This document shows positions 44,923-53,313 of a DNA stretch of 64,000 bases, piece by piece (the first letter of the stretch is position 1; the number at the start of each line of letters is the position of its first letter). The notes beneath the pieces are model-generated. The model worked only from the letters and a program-made list of their open reading frames with translations. It had not been told where the DNA came from and did not search any database. The stretch spans positions 1-64,000 of the forward strand of contig CBIFWO010000002.1 of NCBI GenBank assembly GCA_966186595.1, in the 5' to 3' direction. The position numbers and the translations under genes are program-made. The DNA is from JALRBM01 sp966186595. Its GTDB lineage: Bacteria; Patescibacteriota; Saccharimonadia; Saccharimonadales; Saccharimonadaceae.

Positions 44923-47612
44923 CGAGGCGCCCATCGGCTAGGTCCACACCACAGTCCAAGTCGCTGATTCGCACGTCGCCCCCACCAGAAAAACAACCGA
45001 CTAAAAAGCCGGTTCGTTTTCTGTGGCTACGTGATCGACCACGCCTCATCTATCTTCTCGTTTTTGCTTTCTTTCTGTTAGCCCATATATTTATTTTCCG
45101 TGATGTTATCGCAGCAATTCCGAATATTGTATCTGGCAATACGTCAATTGTGCGCGAAGAACTCGTTCCGTTTTTTGACTTTGGAACACAGTTTTGGGGA
45201 GAGGGAGCCTCTGCTCTCACTTCCTCGGAAGAGGTGCGCGTCATGTATTCTTTCTGGACGGCGTGGGTGCGACACTATCAGGTGTTACCGTTCGCGATCG
45301 TTATTCTTAATGCGGTCTCGGCATTTTTGTTATTCTATGCTTTTCACCGGTTGGGAAGATATTTTTATAAGAATTCGTTATTTGGTATCATTGCAGCGAC
45401 ACTCGCAGCTGTCTTGATTCATACAATTTTGCTTTATGCTAAAATGGCACATTTCTACGTACTTATCATTGGGTTTAGTATGTTTGCATTGTCGCTATCG
45501 CTGATGTGCGAACAGTTGTTTTTCAAACTGAAACTTTCCAAAAAATATGTGCTGGCGATTTCGGCTTTAACACTCTTCAATCCCGCCATCCACTATCACG
45601 TAATCTTTTACGTCGTAACGGCGCTCATTATGATCGTTCATTCGCTGTTCACCCTTATCATGAACAAGAAATATTTTTGGCGATATGTGCGTAGGAGCTT
45701 ACTTTTCTTCGCCCTTCTTATTCTGCTTAGCCTCGTTCCATATGTTGTTTATATATTCCTCACCTCTTCGTCGAACCTCACGGGTGTATCGACGCAGATA
45801 CCTGTGAACTATTGGATGATATATTATGCATCACTTGGTTTACCTTTTATTTTTTCACTTGATACCGCAGGACACCTGGATCTTATTCGTCATGGAAATT
45901 ATCTCACTCCAATTCCCCGGTTTGGAAGTATGCTGGTGATGTTTCTGATTGGTGGGCTATTGCTATTCGGTAAGTGGAAATCGCTCCATATTGTATTAAA
46001 GGTTTTTCTTTTAAGCATGTTTGTCGTAATGTTACTTGCGATGTGGATGACGATCGGATACAGCGATAATAGTCCTTATTCTTTTCATAAAGTTCTGGGT
46101 GATATAGCACTATTCTTTTCGGAAATGGGTGGGGGAATCGGTTCGGCGATGACTGGCGCAATTGGAACCTTTATTAATATTCTGCGATTCCCTCATCGCT
46201 TTCAGTTTATCTATTTCTATGCGGCAGGAGTGCTATTCATGATAGCGCTAGTATGGCTCCGAGCGAAATTCCTGAACAGATTTTCTGCACTGACAGCGAG
46301 TATATCTGTTATATTTATTGCCCTGTTTCCGGTGCTGGCAAATAACGATTATCGCACAGCACTTACTTCAGGTGATCTCGCCTCATTTGTTGCGCCGTAT
46401 CGAATCCCGGATGACCTAAAGCAAATAAAGAGTCATCTTGCGGGTGAGTCTAATCGAAAATTATTCATCCTGCCATCGCTTGAGAGTGGGCGTGAAGTTA
46501 TTCAGGATAACAAAAGTTATAGTTTTTTGGATAAATATCTTATCTATTATCTGAACAAACCGACGCTTTATTACGGTGCGGGTGCTAGCACCGAGAATAA
46601 GTTGGCATCATACTTAGTCTATCGAGCAATTGCCTACAAGGAAAAATGGTGGGAGTATATCTTGGCAAATAATTTGGGAATCACCGATATCGTTGTGCCA
46701 AGAACGGCCAAGCAACGCGAAAAGGGAATCACCTATTTACCCGGAATCGAGAAAAAAATCCAATCTAGCCTGGCACAATCGACAGATTACAAGAAAAGTT
46801 ACTCGGGCGAAATATACGATCTCTATAGTCTTGCTACTCAACCGGATCAGAGCACTTCAACCCTTATTGACACGCAGTGGCAAAACACTCTCGAATATCT
46901 AAATGGTGAGAATAAATTTGATCATTCAGTTTTCTTCCCCCTGCAAATGAGGCAGTATCTTCAAACAGGGGGAAGAAAGCAGTTGCTCACAGATAGTACT
47001 GAGCGTAGTTTCTATGATTTTTATAGCTTCCTCAATCGGAAGCAGGTCTTTGTCCCGAGCCCCGCATCGCTTCCTTTTAGCTCGCAGTATGTGGCCAGCT
47101 CAAACTTCACTAACAATACACTTTCACTCAGCACTCTTTACGCAAAGGACGATGGCTATAACTATCTCCATGAAAATATTCCTAGCCTTATGAATTTGCA
47201 GCGGCCATCGTTTGTTGGTCTGACGAAGGGTGACGTTGGGTTGGATGTGAAGATCCAGGTCTCAAAGAGTGGTCAATATCGCCTCTTACTCCATGCGGCA
47301 GCGAAGAGTGACACGATTCATGTGGTGCTAGGAGAACAAAAGGTGGCACTCACAAGAATTGCTGGTGATCAGAATAAACCAAACAAAGATTTTATTGACT
47401 TCACTTATTATTACGCCGATGTTGAACTAACCGAAGGAAAGGGGACGATTACCATTAAAAATAATGACCAGAATGCTGTCGTTGTCGATTCTATGATGGC
47501 GATGCCCCGAAGCGATATTCCTGCCAACTTCGACCAAATTCAGATGAGAGGTTTATCTATCGAGCGCAAGGATGATCAGCTTTATGAAGTTCGCATAGGA
47601 GAGCGACGATGA
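44904..47612 (+). CDS. Large GT-C-like membrane protein with extracytoplasmic domain; non-canonical start
   Basis: An approximately 902-residue protein with about 12 helices in the first 420 residues (PFFDFGTQFWGEG loop near the N-terminus) and then a roughly 450-residue outer region ending in a beta-rich carbohydrate-binding-like domain (VQVSKSGQYRLLLHAA-type strands). It resembles arabinofuranosyltransferase/YfhO-type GT-C proteins. The first ATG/GTG/TTG is GTG 45150, but that would delete the first helix (LIYLLVFAFFLLAHIFIF), and the frame is open back to 44865. GGAGG at 44892-44896 lies seven bases before ACG 44904, the chosen start. It overlaps the pyruvyl transferase gene by 19 bases. 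Confidence 0.68.
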   Translation, partial: TDTQFVARRPSARSTPQSKSLIRTSPPPEKQPTKKPVRFLWLRDRPRLIYLLVFAFFLLAHIFIFRDVIAAIPNIVSGNTSIVREELVPFFDFGTQFWGEGASALTSSEEVRVMYSFWTAWVRHYQVLPFAIVILNAVSAFLLFYAFHRLGRYFYKNSLFGIIAATLAAVLIHTILLYAKMAHFYVLIIGFSMFALSLSLMCEQLFFKLKLSKKYVLAISALTLFNPAIHYHVIFYVVTALIMIVHSLFTLIMNKKYFWRYVRRSLLFFALLILLSLVPYVVYIFLTSSSNLTGVSTQIPVNYWMIYYASLGLPFIFSLDTAGHLDLIRHGNYLTPIPRFGSMLVMFLIGGLLLFGKWKSLHIVLKVFLLSMFVVMLLAMWMTIGYSDNSPYSFHKVLGDIALFFSEMGGGIGSAMTGAIGTFINILRFPHRFQFIYFYAAGVLFMIALVWLRAKFLNRFSALTASISVIFIALFPVLANNDYRTALTSGDLASFVAPYRIPDDLKQIKSHLAGESNRKLFILPSLESGREVIQDNKSYSFLDKYLIYYLNKPTLYYGAGASTENKLASYLVYRAIAYKEKWWEYILANNLGITDIVVPRTAKQREKGITYLPGIEKKIQSSLAQSTDYKKSYSGEIYDLYSLATQPDQSTSTLIDTQWQNTLEYLNGENKFDHSVFFPLQMRQYLQTGGRKQLLTDSTERSFYDFYSFLNRKQVFVPSPASLPFSSQYVASSNFTNNTLSLSTLYAKDDGYNYLHENIPSLMNLQRPSFVGLTKGDVGLDVKIQVSKSGQYRLLLHAAAKSDTIHVVLGEQKVALTRIAGDQNKPNKDFIDFTYYYADVELTEGKGTITIKNNDQNAVVVDSMMAMPRSDIPANFDQIQMRGLSIERKDDQLYEVRIGERR

Positions 47613-49231
47613 AGAAATTCATGAAATGGTTGCGTGATGAAAGGCATATCGTTTGGGGCGAGTATGGAATTTTAGCACTTCTGATTATGGCGCCACTACT
47701 CCTATCGGGTTATATTCTGACGTTGGATTTGGTTTTTACGCCACGTCTTTCTTGGCCAACTGAATTAACGAATAGCTCTCCTTTTGAAGCAGTACTTTGG
47801 TCACTTAACTTTATCTTACCGAGCGATGTGATAGAGAAAATCATCCTCTTTCTCATCCTCGTACTGTCTGGCGCTGGCATGCATCGATTGATCCTTCAAT
47901 TTCGTTCTGCGGACGTATCTATTTGGCGTTGGGCAGCCTATTTTGCGGGTGTGTTTTATATGATTAACCCGTTTACGTATTCCAGATTTATGGCAGGACA
48001 GTGGATGGTACTGGCGGGTTATGCGCTTTTGCCGTTTTTTGTGGCCTCGTTGCTAAAGCTGCTGGCAAAACCAAGTATGAAACGGGCTATCAAGACGGCA
48101 CTTTGGATCATGGGGATAACAGTAGTCTCACTGCATCATGTCGGAATGTTAGTATTACTCGCAGTGCTGATTATCGGGATGGGAGCCTGGCAATATCGAG
48201 GTGCAAAACGAAGGCAATTAATAAAATATGCTGGTCTAAGCATTGGTGTAAGCATAGTAGTATCAAGCTTCTGGTGGCTGCCGATGCTACTGGGACTGAG
48301 TGGTGCTGGCCGGGCAATTGCTGATTTCAATCAGACCGATGCGATGGCCTTTGCTACCAGTGGTGGGGCGCTTGGGTCAATTGGTGATGTGATACGCCTC
48401 CAGGGATTTTGGGCGGAGGCACAGAAACTATTCGTGTTGCCCCAGGCAGTAGTACCTGTTTGGGGACTAGTCGTGCTACCGCTATGGATCCTTGTGATTA
48501 TCGGTGCTATCAAGTCGTGGCGCCGTCATCGTCTCGTTATTGTTATTGCCGGAGGCTCAATGGTGCTTGGTATTATTCTGGCGGCAACGCCAATCATTAC
48601 CTGGGTGGCGCAGGCAATGCCGCTCTTTAGTGCTTACCGCGAACCTCACAAGTTCGTCAATCTGGTCGCATTTGGATATGCAATTCTCGGGGCATTTGGC
48701 CTGGCTTATATTGTAACGTGGGTCGAAAAAAAGAAGGGAGGACCAATATCCCAGGGGGTTATATTTGCAGGATTATTGTTGCCCATTATCATCACGCCCA
48801 CTATGTTTTGGGGCTTTGCAGGGCAGCTAGCCCCTCGTCATTATCCGTCCGAGTGGTATGCATTAAATAAGGAACTTAACGACAAAACATTGTTCCTCCC
48901 TTGGCATCAATATATGAAGTATGAATTTAGTGGACGTATCATCGCCAGTCCGGTTGAGAAGTTCTTCTCAGCTCCAGTTGTTGCCAGTGATGACCCTGAA
49001 TTTCAGGGGGTTTCGCCTACCGTTCCAAACGCTGAGAAAAAAGAAATTAATGAGGCGTTAAAAAGACCGGAAGTTCTATCGGATGTCCTACGAAAATACA
49101 ATTTTAAACGAGTCGTACTTCTGAAAGAAGATGACTATAAGAAATATGACTACCTCAACCAACTAAAGGGTGTCCACCTGTTAAATGAAAATGCCAGATT
49201 GAAATTATATGAAGTGAAGGGGGTAAGATGA
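47609..49231 (+). CDS. GT-C-like polytopic membrane protein
   Basis: A 540-residue membrane protein with about 12 helices and a short soluble C-terminus. The first outer loop (LDLVFTPRLSWPTEL, then PSDVIEK) and later AYREPHKFVNLVAFGYA resemble GT-C/YfhO-like membrane glycosyltransferases. It overlaps the preceding giant protein by 4 bases, and their topologies are alike, so they may form a pair. It likely uses a polyprenyl-phosphate sugar, for example one made by the GtrB-like enzyme at 41623. The reaction is inferred. Confidence 0.7.
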   Translation: MKKFMKWLRDERHIVWGEYGILALLIMAPLLLSGYILTLDLVFTPRLSWPTELTNSSPFEAVLWSLNFILPSDVIEKIILFLILVLSGAGMHRLILQFRSADVSIWRWAAYFAGVFYMINPFTYSRFMAGQWMVLAGYALLPFFVASLLKLLAKPSMKRAIKTALWIMGITVVSLHHVGMLVLLAVLIIGMGAWQYRGAKRRQLIKYAGLSIGVSIVVSSFWWLPMLLGLSGAGRAIADFNQTDAMAFATSGGALGSIGDVIRLQGFWAEAQKLFVLPQAVVPVWGLVVLPLWILVIIGAIKSWRRHRLVIVIAGGSMVLGIILAATPIITWVAQAMPLFSAYREPHKFVNLVAFGYAILGAFGLAYIVTWVEKKKGGPISQGVIFAGLLLPIIITPTMFWGFAGQLAPRHYPSEWYALNKELNDKTLFLPWHQYMKYEFSGRIIASPVEKFFSAPVVASDDPEFQGVSPTVPNAEKKEINEALKRPEVLSDVLRKYNFKRVVLLKEDDYKKYDYLNQLKGVHLLNENARLKLYEVKGVR

Positions 49232-49572
49232 GTCTGCAATCTCTTCGTCAAAGCCGTCCATCGCGCATAAAGCGCTTTAGCTCGCTTCCCCTCTTGATAA
49301 TTGGTGCGGCGCTCATCGGATTTCTGGCGCAGTTTCAATGGATTGGTGACATCATCATCGTTATCGCGGCAGTTGTGGCGATTATTCGGAGGTGGCCGGC
49401 CAGGATCATGTTTGTGGCGGCACTTTGGACGCTTGGAATTGTCCCGATTGCGGTCATTTTCTCCAATTGGGTGGTGGCACAAAATTTCGCGGCGTATTGT
49501 TTTTTGCTACTGGTAATCGGAGTAATTTTAGCTGTAATCGAGCTAAAGAGAGAGCCGCAATCTACCGCGTAA
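49228..49572 (+). CDS. 114-residue small membrane protein
   Basis: A hypothetical protein with a basic N-terminus (RQSRPSRIKRF) and about four short helices. It overlaps the GT-C-like gene by 4 bases and ends the glycan operon. It probably acts as an accessory subunit of the upstream membrane enzymes; no family recognised. Confidence 0.6.
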   Translation: MSLQSLRQSRPSRIKRFSSLPLLIIGAALIGFLAQFQWIGDIIIVIAAVVAIIRRWPARIMFVAALWTLGIVPIAVIFSNWVVAQNFAAYCFLLLVIGVILAVIELKREPQSTA

Positions 49573-49662
49573 TAATGACAACGCGACCCCTGTTGCGACT
49601 TTGATCATACTGCTTAAGCTTGTTAGCATGGATAGTGCATATCAACTTTAAGAAAGGAAAGT

Positions 49663-49890
49663 ATGAGCAAGACATCGACCCTAGGTTCGTCACGAAAAAA
49701 GATGATGCCGACCAAGCTGGTCATGGGCTTGATGGTAGCAGCAGTCAGCGTCCTCGTTGGGACGGCAGGTGTTGCGAGCGCCATGCCTCAGAATCACGGC
49801 TACGGCGGTGATATCAATATTGGCATCGGCGACATCATCGGTGACAACAATGTCATCGTCATCATCGTCAATTACTTCACTGGCAAATAG
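49663..49890 (+). CDS. Secreted mini-protein
   Basis: A 75-residue precursor. It has a basic N-terminus (MSKTSTLGSSRKKMMPTK), a signal-peptide helix (about 19-38) and a likely cleavage site after GVASA (residue about 42). The mature part is some 33 residues: MPQNHGYGGD followed by NIGIGDIIGDNN and VIVIIVNYF. Alternating Ile/Gly/Asp then Val/Ile stretches suggest a beta-forming or membrane-active peptide. GAAAGGAAAG precedes ATG 49663, and a strong terminator follows, so it is a stand-alone transcription unit. No family recognised. Confidence 0.7.
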   Translation: MSKTSTLGSSRKKMMPTKLVMGLMVAAVSVLVGTAGVASAMPQNHGYGGDINIGIGDIIGDNNVIVIIVNYFTGK

Positions 49891-49907
49891 TATTTACTAG
49901 TGAGTTT

Positions 49908-49939
49908 GGGCTGTCCCCTCAAAAGGACGGCCCTTTTTT
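49908..49939 (+). terminator. Rho-independent terminator
   Basis: Arms GGGCTGTCC (49908-49916) and GGACGGCCC (49925-49933) pair with one G-T, followed by six T. Confidence 0.88.
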
Positions 49940-49945
49940 GTTGGT

Positions 49946-49979
49946 ATACTTGACATACTTTTCATACTTTTGCTATACT
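49946..49979 (+). promoter_or_regulatory. Promoter with 9-base-period ATACTT repeats
   Basis: TTGACA (49950-49955) and TATACT (49974-49979) with an 18-base spacer form a strong promoter for the AbrB-MFS operon. ATACTT recurs at 49946, 49955 and 49964, exactly nine bases apart, with a fourth partial copy in the -10 box. These repeats are a likely operator for the AbrB-like product. Confidence 0.7.
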
Positions 49980-50005
49980 GAAGGAAAAGCAAAGGAGCAA
50001 TTCTG

Positions 50006-50260
50006 ATGGGACATGGACCAATTCATGACAAGAAATTGTACGGGACAGCAACGGTCGGTACAAAAGGCCAGGTGGTCATTCCTGCGGATGCTCGTGAAGA
50101 GCTGCATATCGAAACCGGGGACCGCCTCTATGTAATTGGATCACCCGGTAAAGGGTTTGTAGGACTTCTAAAGGAAGAAGCTCTTGAGAGCGTTCTCGAG
50201 CACCTTGCAGCCCAGATTGAAAGCTTCCGCGCATTAAAACAAGAAAAAAATAAGGAGTAA
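50006..50260 (+). CDS. AbrB/SpoVT/MazE-type DNA-binding protein
   Basis: An 84-residue protein. The swapped-hairpin AbrB domain is at about residues 10-55 (GTATVGTKGQVVIPADAREEL, quoted in part, then IETGDRLYVIG), with a helical C-terminal tail rich in Glu/Lys. AAAGGAGC precedes ATG 50006. It is the first gene of an operon with an MFS drug exporter (5-base gap) and probably represses it through the ATACTT repeats in its promoter. Confidence 0.9.
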   Translation: MGHGPIHDKKLYGTATVGTKGQVVIPADAREELHIETGDRLYVIGSPGKGFVGLLKEEALESVLEHLAAQIESFRALKQEKNKE

Positions 50261-50265
50261 GATTT

Positions 50266-51963
50266 ATGCATCATCATCTGAGCTTGCGTGGCAAGCTTAT
50301 TATCATGGTGTCTGTTATGGCCAGCCTTTTTTTGGTGGCGCTCGACCAGACGATTATTTCAACAGCCCTTGGGCGAATTGTTGAGGAGTTTAACGCCTAC
50401 TCGTCCCTTACATGGGTGGTGACGGCGTATCTTATTACGACGACGATTACGACTCCAATCGCAGGGAAGCTGTCTGACCTCTTTGGTCGGCGGATTATGC
50501 TCTTGATTGGTGTATCTATCTTTGGACTTTCCTCACTTCTAAATGGGATGAGCGGAGATGTGAACCAATTAATATTGTGGCGCGCGGTTCAGGGTATCGG
50601 TGGTGGAATCATTACTGCCAATGCCTTTACGATTATTGGCGACCTTTTTGCCGCACGTGAACGGGGCAAGTGGCAGGGGATGATTGGCGCAACCTTTGGT
50701 ATTGCTTCGGTCATTGGGCCGCTCCTCGGTGGATTGCTAACCGAAGCCCATACCTTCTTTGGTCTGACGACCGACTGGCGCTGGACATTCTTTATCAATG
50801 TTCCAATTGCTATTGCCGCGTTTACAATCATTGCGATTTTCTGCCCTGCGCTTAAACATGCAAAGAAGCCGAAGGTAGATTATGTCGGTGCGGCACTTCT
50901 GGCGGTTGCGCTGGCGACGCTCGTGTTAGCGGTGGATAATACGGATAAGATCTTTGCCGGTTTCCTGGGGGACACAGGGATGAGCGTTGAGGTGCTTCGC
51001 ACGATCATGGTAGCGATTATCCTTGCGAGCGTTGCTGGATTTGTCTCGGTGGAACGACGAAGTAGGGAGCCGATTTTGAAGCTAGACTTCTTTAAGAATA
51101 AAAACTTTCTCATCCTGACGATCATGGCGGTATTTGTCGGTGCCAGTATGCTAGGGTCAATCCTCTATTTGACACAGTTTAATCAGCAGGTTTTTGGCGC
51201 CTCGCCAACGGAATCCGGTTTGATGTTGCTGCCGATGATCGGGGGACTAGTAGTCGCAAGCATTGTGATTGGTCAGTTGGTTTCAAAGTTCGGCCGCTAT
51301 AAGCGCTTGATGATGATTGGATTCCTGGTTGCAGCGGTGGGTATGGCACTTCTTCTGACCTTGAGCCCTAGTAGCTCGTTCCTGCAGGAGGCGATCATCA
51401 TGGTCTTTGTCGGCGCGGGAATTGGTGTTGCGATGCCGCTACTCAATGTGGCAATTCAGAATGAATTTACTCAGGAAGACCTAGGCATGGCTACGAGTTC
51501 AAACCAGTTGTTCCGAAGCCTTGGATCGACGGTGGGTACGGCGATTTTTGGAAGTATGCTGACCGTTGGAATCGTTGGGTCGCTTGGTGATATGGGGAAC
51601 GATCCGTATATTCAGACCCTTAAACAGTCGCCCACAGCAAGTCAGATGATTCAGAAAACAGACGATGTCGATACCTTGCTGGCATTAAATATGCCAGACA
51701 CCAAGAAAAAAATCGACCAAGGCTTTGAGGCGGGAATCGCAAAAGTGGATGCGCCTGCGCCCGTAAAAGAGAAAATCCGTGATGATTTTACTGCGAATCA
51801 AGAAAAGTATGCGGACAAGATTGTGAATGCTTTTTCGACAAACATCCACAAGATCTTTGGCATTTCGGCGGGGATTATGTTTGTCGCCTTCCTGTTAAGT
51901 TTTGCTGTGAAGGAGCGCGTACTTCATACGGCCAGACCATCCGAAACTCCTGGCGAATTATAG
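50266..51963 (+). CDS. MFS transporter, DHA2 (EmrB/QacA) type
   Basis: A 565-residue proton-coupled exporter with 14 predicted helices. Landmarks are FLVALDQTIISTAL in helix 1 (motif D1-like), GKLSDLFGRRIML (motif A) and RAVQGIGGGII. A long cytoplasmic or outer loop near residues 440-520 precedes the last helix. The partner AbrB-like repressor is five bases upstream. The substrate is unknown; drug-like compounds or lipids are usual for this family. It lies about 4 kb from the graspetide genes, too far to be assigned to them. Confidence 0.93.
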   Translation: MHHHLSLRGKLIIMVSVMASLFLVALDQTIISTALGRIVEEFNAYSSLTWVVTAYLITTTITTPIAGKLSDLFGRRIMLLIGVSIFGLSSLLNGMSGDVNQLILWRAVQGIGGGIITANAFTIIGDLFAARERGKWQGMIGATFGIASVIGPLLGGLLTEAHTFFGLTTDWRWTFFINVPIAIAAFTIIAIFCPALKHAKKPKVDYVGAALLAVALATLVLAVDNTDKIFAGFLGDTGMSVEVLRTIMVAIILASVAGFVSVERRSREPILKLDFFKNKNFLILTIMAVFVGASMLGSILYLTQFNQQVFGASPTESGLMLLPMIGGLVVASIVIGQLVSKFGRYKRLMMIGFLVAAVGMALLLTLSPSSSFLQEAIIMVFVGAGIGVAMPLLNVAIQNEFTQEDLGMATSSNQLFRSLGSTVGTAIFGSMLTVGIVGSLGDMGNDPYIQTLKQSPTASQMIQKTDDVDTLLALNMPDTKKKIDQGFEAGIAKVDAPAPVKEKIRDDFTANQEKYADKIVNAFSTNIHKIFGISAGIMFVAFLLSFAVKERVLHTARPSETPGEL

Positions 51964-51983
51964 CCTCCTTGGTAAAAACAGAG

Positions 51984-51989
51984 TATACT
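51984..51989 (+). promoter_or_regulatory. -10 box, leaderless promoter of corA-like gene
   Basis: TATACT, eight bases before ATG 51998; four bases before a possible ATG 51994. Confidence 0.45.
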
Positions 51990-51997
51990 GCTTATGT

Positions 51998-52918
51998 ATG
52001 CTAAAGTACTACGTCCGTCACAGTGCGCGGGAGGAATTTCAAAAGGTTGACCATCCACCCAAGGAAAATGCCTGGGTTCATGGCGAGCTTGTCACGCAGG
52101 CTGATCTCCAGACATTGGCGAGCACGTACGATCTCCACCTGAATATATTAAGAGACGTTCTGGACAAAGATGAGCTGCCGCGTGTCGAATTCATTGACGA
52201 TGAGTTGTACGTCTTTGTACGAACGGCATGGCGGACGAAGCACGGCCAAGTTCTTACGGCGCCAGTTCTCTTGGCGGTGAAGGGGTCAATCTTTACCAGT
52301 ATCTCTGCTGTGGCGACGGATGGACATAAACTGGCAACACCGCACACCGATCTTGAGACCAAGGACACCTATAGTCTGCTGCTAGGTACCTTTGCCGCAG
52401 TGGTAAGTGAATATCAAGAGTTGATGGTCCATACCTCGCATGTCATTCATGATACGGGACAGCGCCTGCGGACGCATGAGGTGACGAACCAGGATTTTAT
52501 CCGGTTTGTAACGGTTGAGGATAACCTGAACGAATATCGTCTCAATCTGAATGGTATGCTAGTGGTGGCGCAGCGTCTGCATGAGACGCTGGAACGGGGT
52601 AGGGATGCCGAGGCTGTTGAGGATATATTGCTCTACATCCGGCAACTTCTCGTGGCGATTGATAGCCACAGCCAGAGTATTACTAGTATCCGCAACGCCT
52701 ATAGTACAATTGCGAATAATACTTTGAACCTTCGGATGAAAACACTTACGGTTCTTACACTTTTGGTGACGCTCCCAAATGTTTTTTACGGCATGTATGG
52801 AATGAACCTCCACCTCCCTTTCTCTGACGAACCTTGGGCTTATGGGGCGGTCGTTGGATTTACTATATTAGTGGTTGTTTTAGTCTACATCATTGCCAAA
52901 AAGCGTGGCATTTTCTAA
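51998..52918 (+). CDS. corA: CorA-family magnesium/divalent metal channel
   Basis: A 306-residue CorA-like protein. A large cytoplasmic alpha/beta and long-helix domain (about 1-240) is followed by two C-terminal helices. The pore signature YGMNL lies at the end of the first helix (VFYGMYGMNLHLP). It transports Mg2+ or related ions inward as a pentamer. The start has no ribosome binding site and a TATACT lies eight bases upstream. It stands alone as a transcription unit. Confidence 0.9.
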   Translation: MLKYYVRHSAREEFQKVDHPPKENAWVHGELVTQADLQTLASTYDLHLNILRDVLDKDELPRVEFIDDELYVFVRTAWRTKHGQVLTAPVLLAVKGSIFTSISAVATDGHKLATPHTDLETKDTYSLLLGTFAAVVSEYQELMVHTSHVIHDTGQRLRTHEVTNQDFIRFVTVEDNLNEYRLNLNGMLVVAQRLHETLERGRDAEAVEDILLYIRQLLVAIDSHSQSITSIRNAYSTIANNTLNLRMKTLTVLTLLVTLPNVFYGMYGMNLHLPFSDEPWAYGAVVGFTILVVVLVYIIAKKRGIF

Positions 52919-53133
52919 TCATTTCGTGGTAAATATTCCTACATAAAAATTCTTGTTTTAAGGTGTTATTTTCGTTATAGTAAAAACATAAGCGCTGTGA
53001 AACGGCGATACGCTTGACGTGTGTAAACACGTTTGTTACTCTAATTCATGTGCCTTGGCGCCACAACACGGAAATCTCATTTAAAGGTCGAAGTGCGCGA
53101 AGGCTGCATATAGTACAAGGAGTACAAAAACAC

Positions 53134-53226
53134 ATGCCAATAGCTGTCGAATTTGTGCCTACTCGGCGCAAAAAGATTGCAGTGGATGTGGTGCCCGCCG
53201 AATGGCAACTGTATATCGCACATTAG
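53134..53226 (+). CDS. 30-residue peptide
   Basis: A short frame from ATG 53134 to TAG 53224-53226: MPIAVEFVPTRRKKIAVD then VVPAEWQLYIAH. AAGGAG lies about 12 bases upstream. It has a beta-hairpin-like pattern with a basic centre. The 215-base stretch between corA and this frame contains a GACGTG/CACGTT hairpin and could be a structured leader. Two hairpins follow the stop. It may be a real mini-protein or a leader peptide; the evidence is limited to the ribosome binding site and context. Confidence 0.4.
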   Translation: MPIAVEFVPTRRKKIAVDVVPAEWQLYIAH

Positions 53227-53240
53227 AACGTGTGTTCATC

Positions 53241-53261
53241 GAAATCTCTCCCCGAGATTTC
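53241..53261. other. Short perfect hairpin
   Basis: GAAATCTC (53241-53248) and GAGATTTC (53254-53261) form an 8-bp stem with a five-base loop, 15 bases after the 30-residue peptide stop. There is no T-tract. Confidence 0.45.
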
Positions 53262-53273
53262 ATCCCCAAAAAG

Positions 53274-53299
53274 AATCACCCCAAGGCACCGGGGTGATT
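53274..53299. terminator. Bidirectional terminator between 30-residue peptide and dsbA-like gene
   Basis: AATCACCCC (53274-53282) and GGGGTGATT (53291-53299) pair perfectly. It is followed by TAGTTTT on the plus side and CTTTTTGGGG on the minus side. Confidence 0.8.
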
Positions 53300-53313
53300 T
53301 AGTTTTATAAAGA

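Noticed and set aside
53014..53226. 70-codon version of the small frame after corA
   Set aside because: The upstream part has no ribosome binding site and no protein-like pattern; the ATG at 53134 with AAGGAG is better supported.
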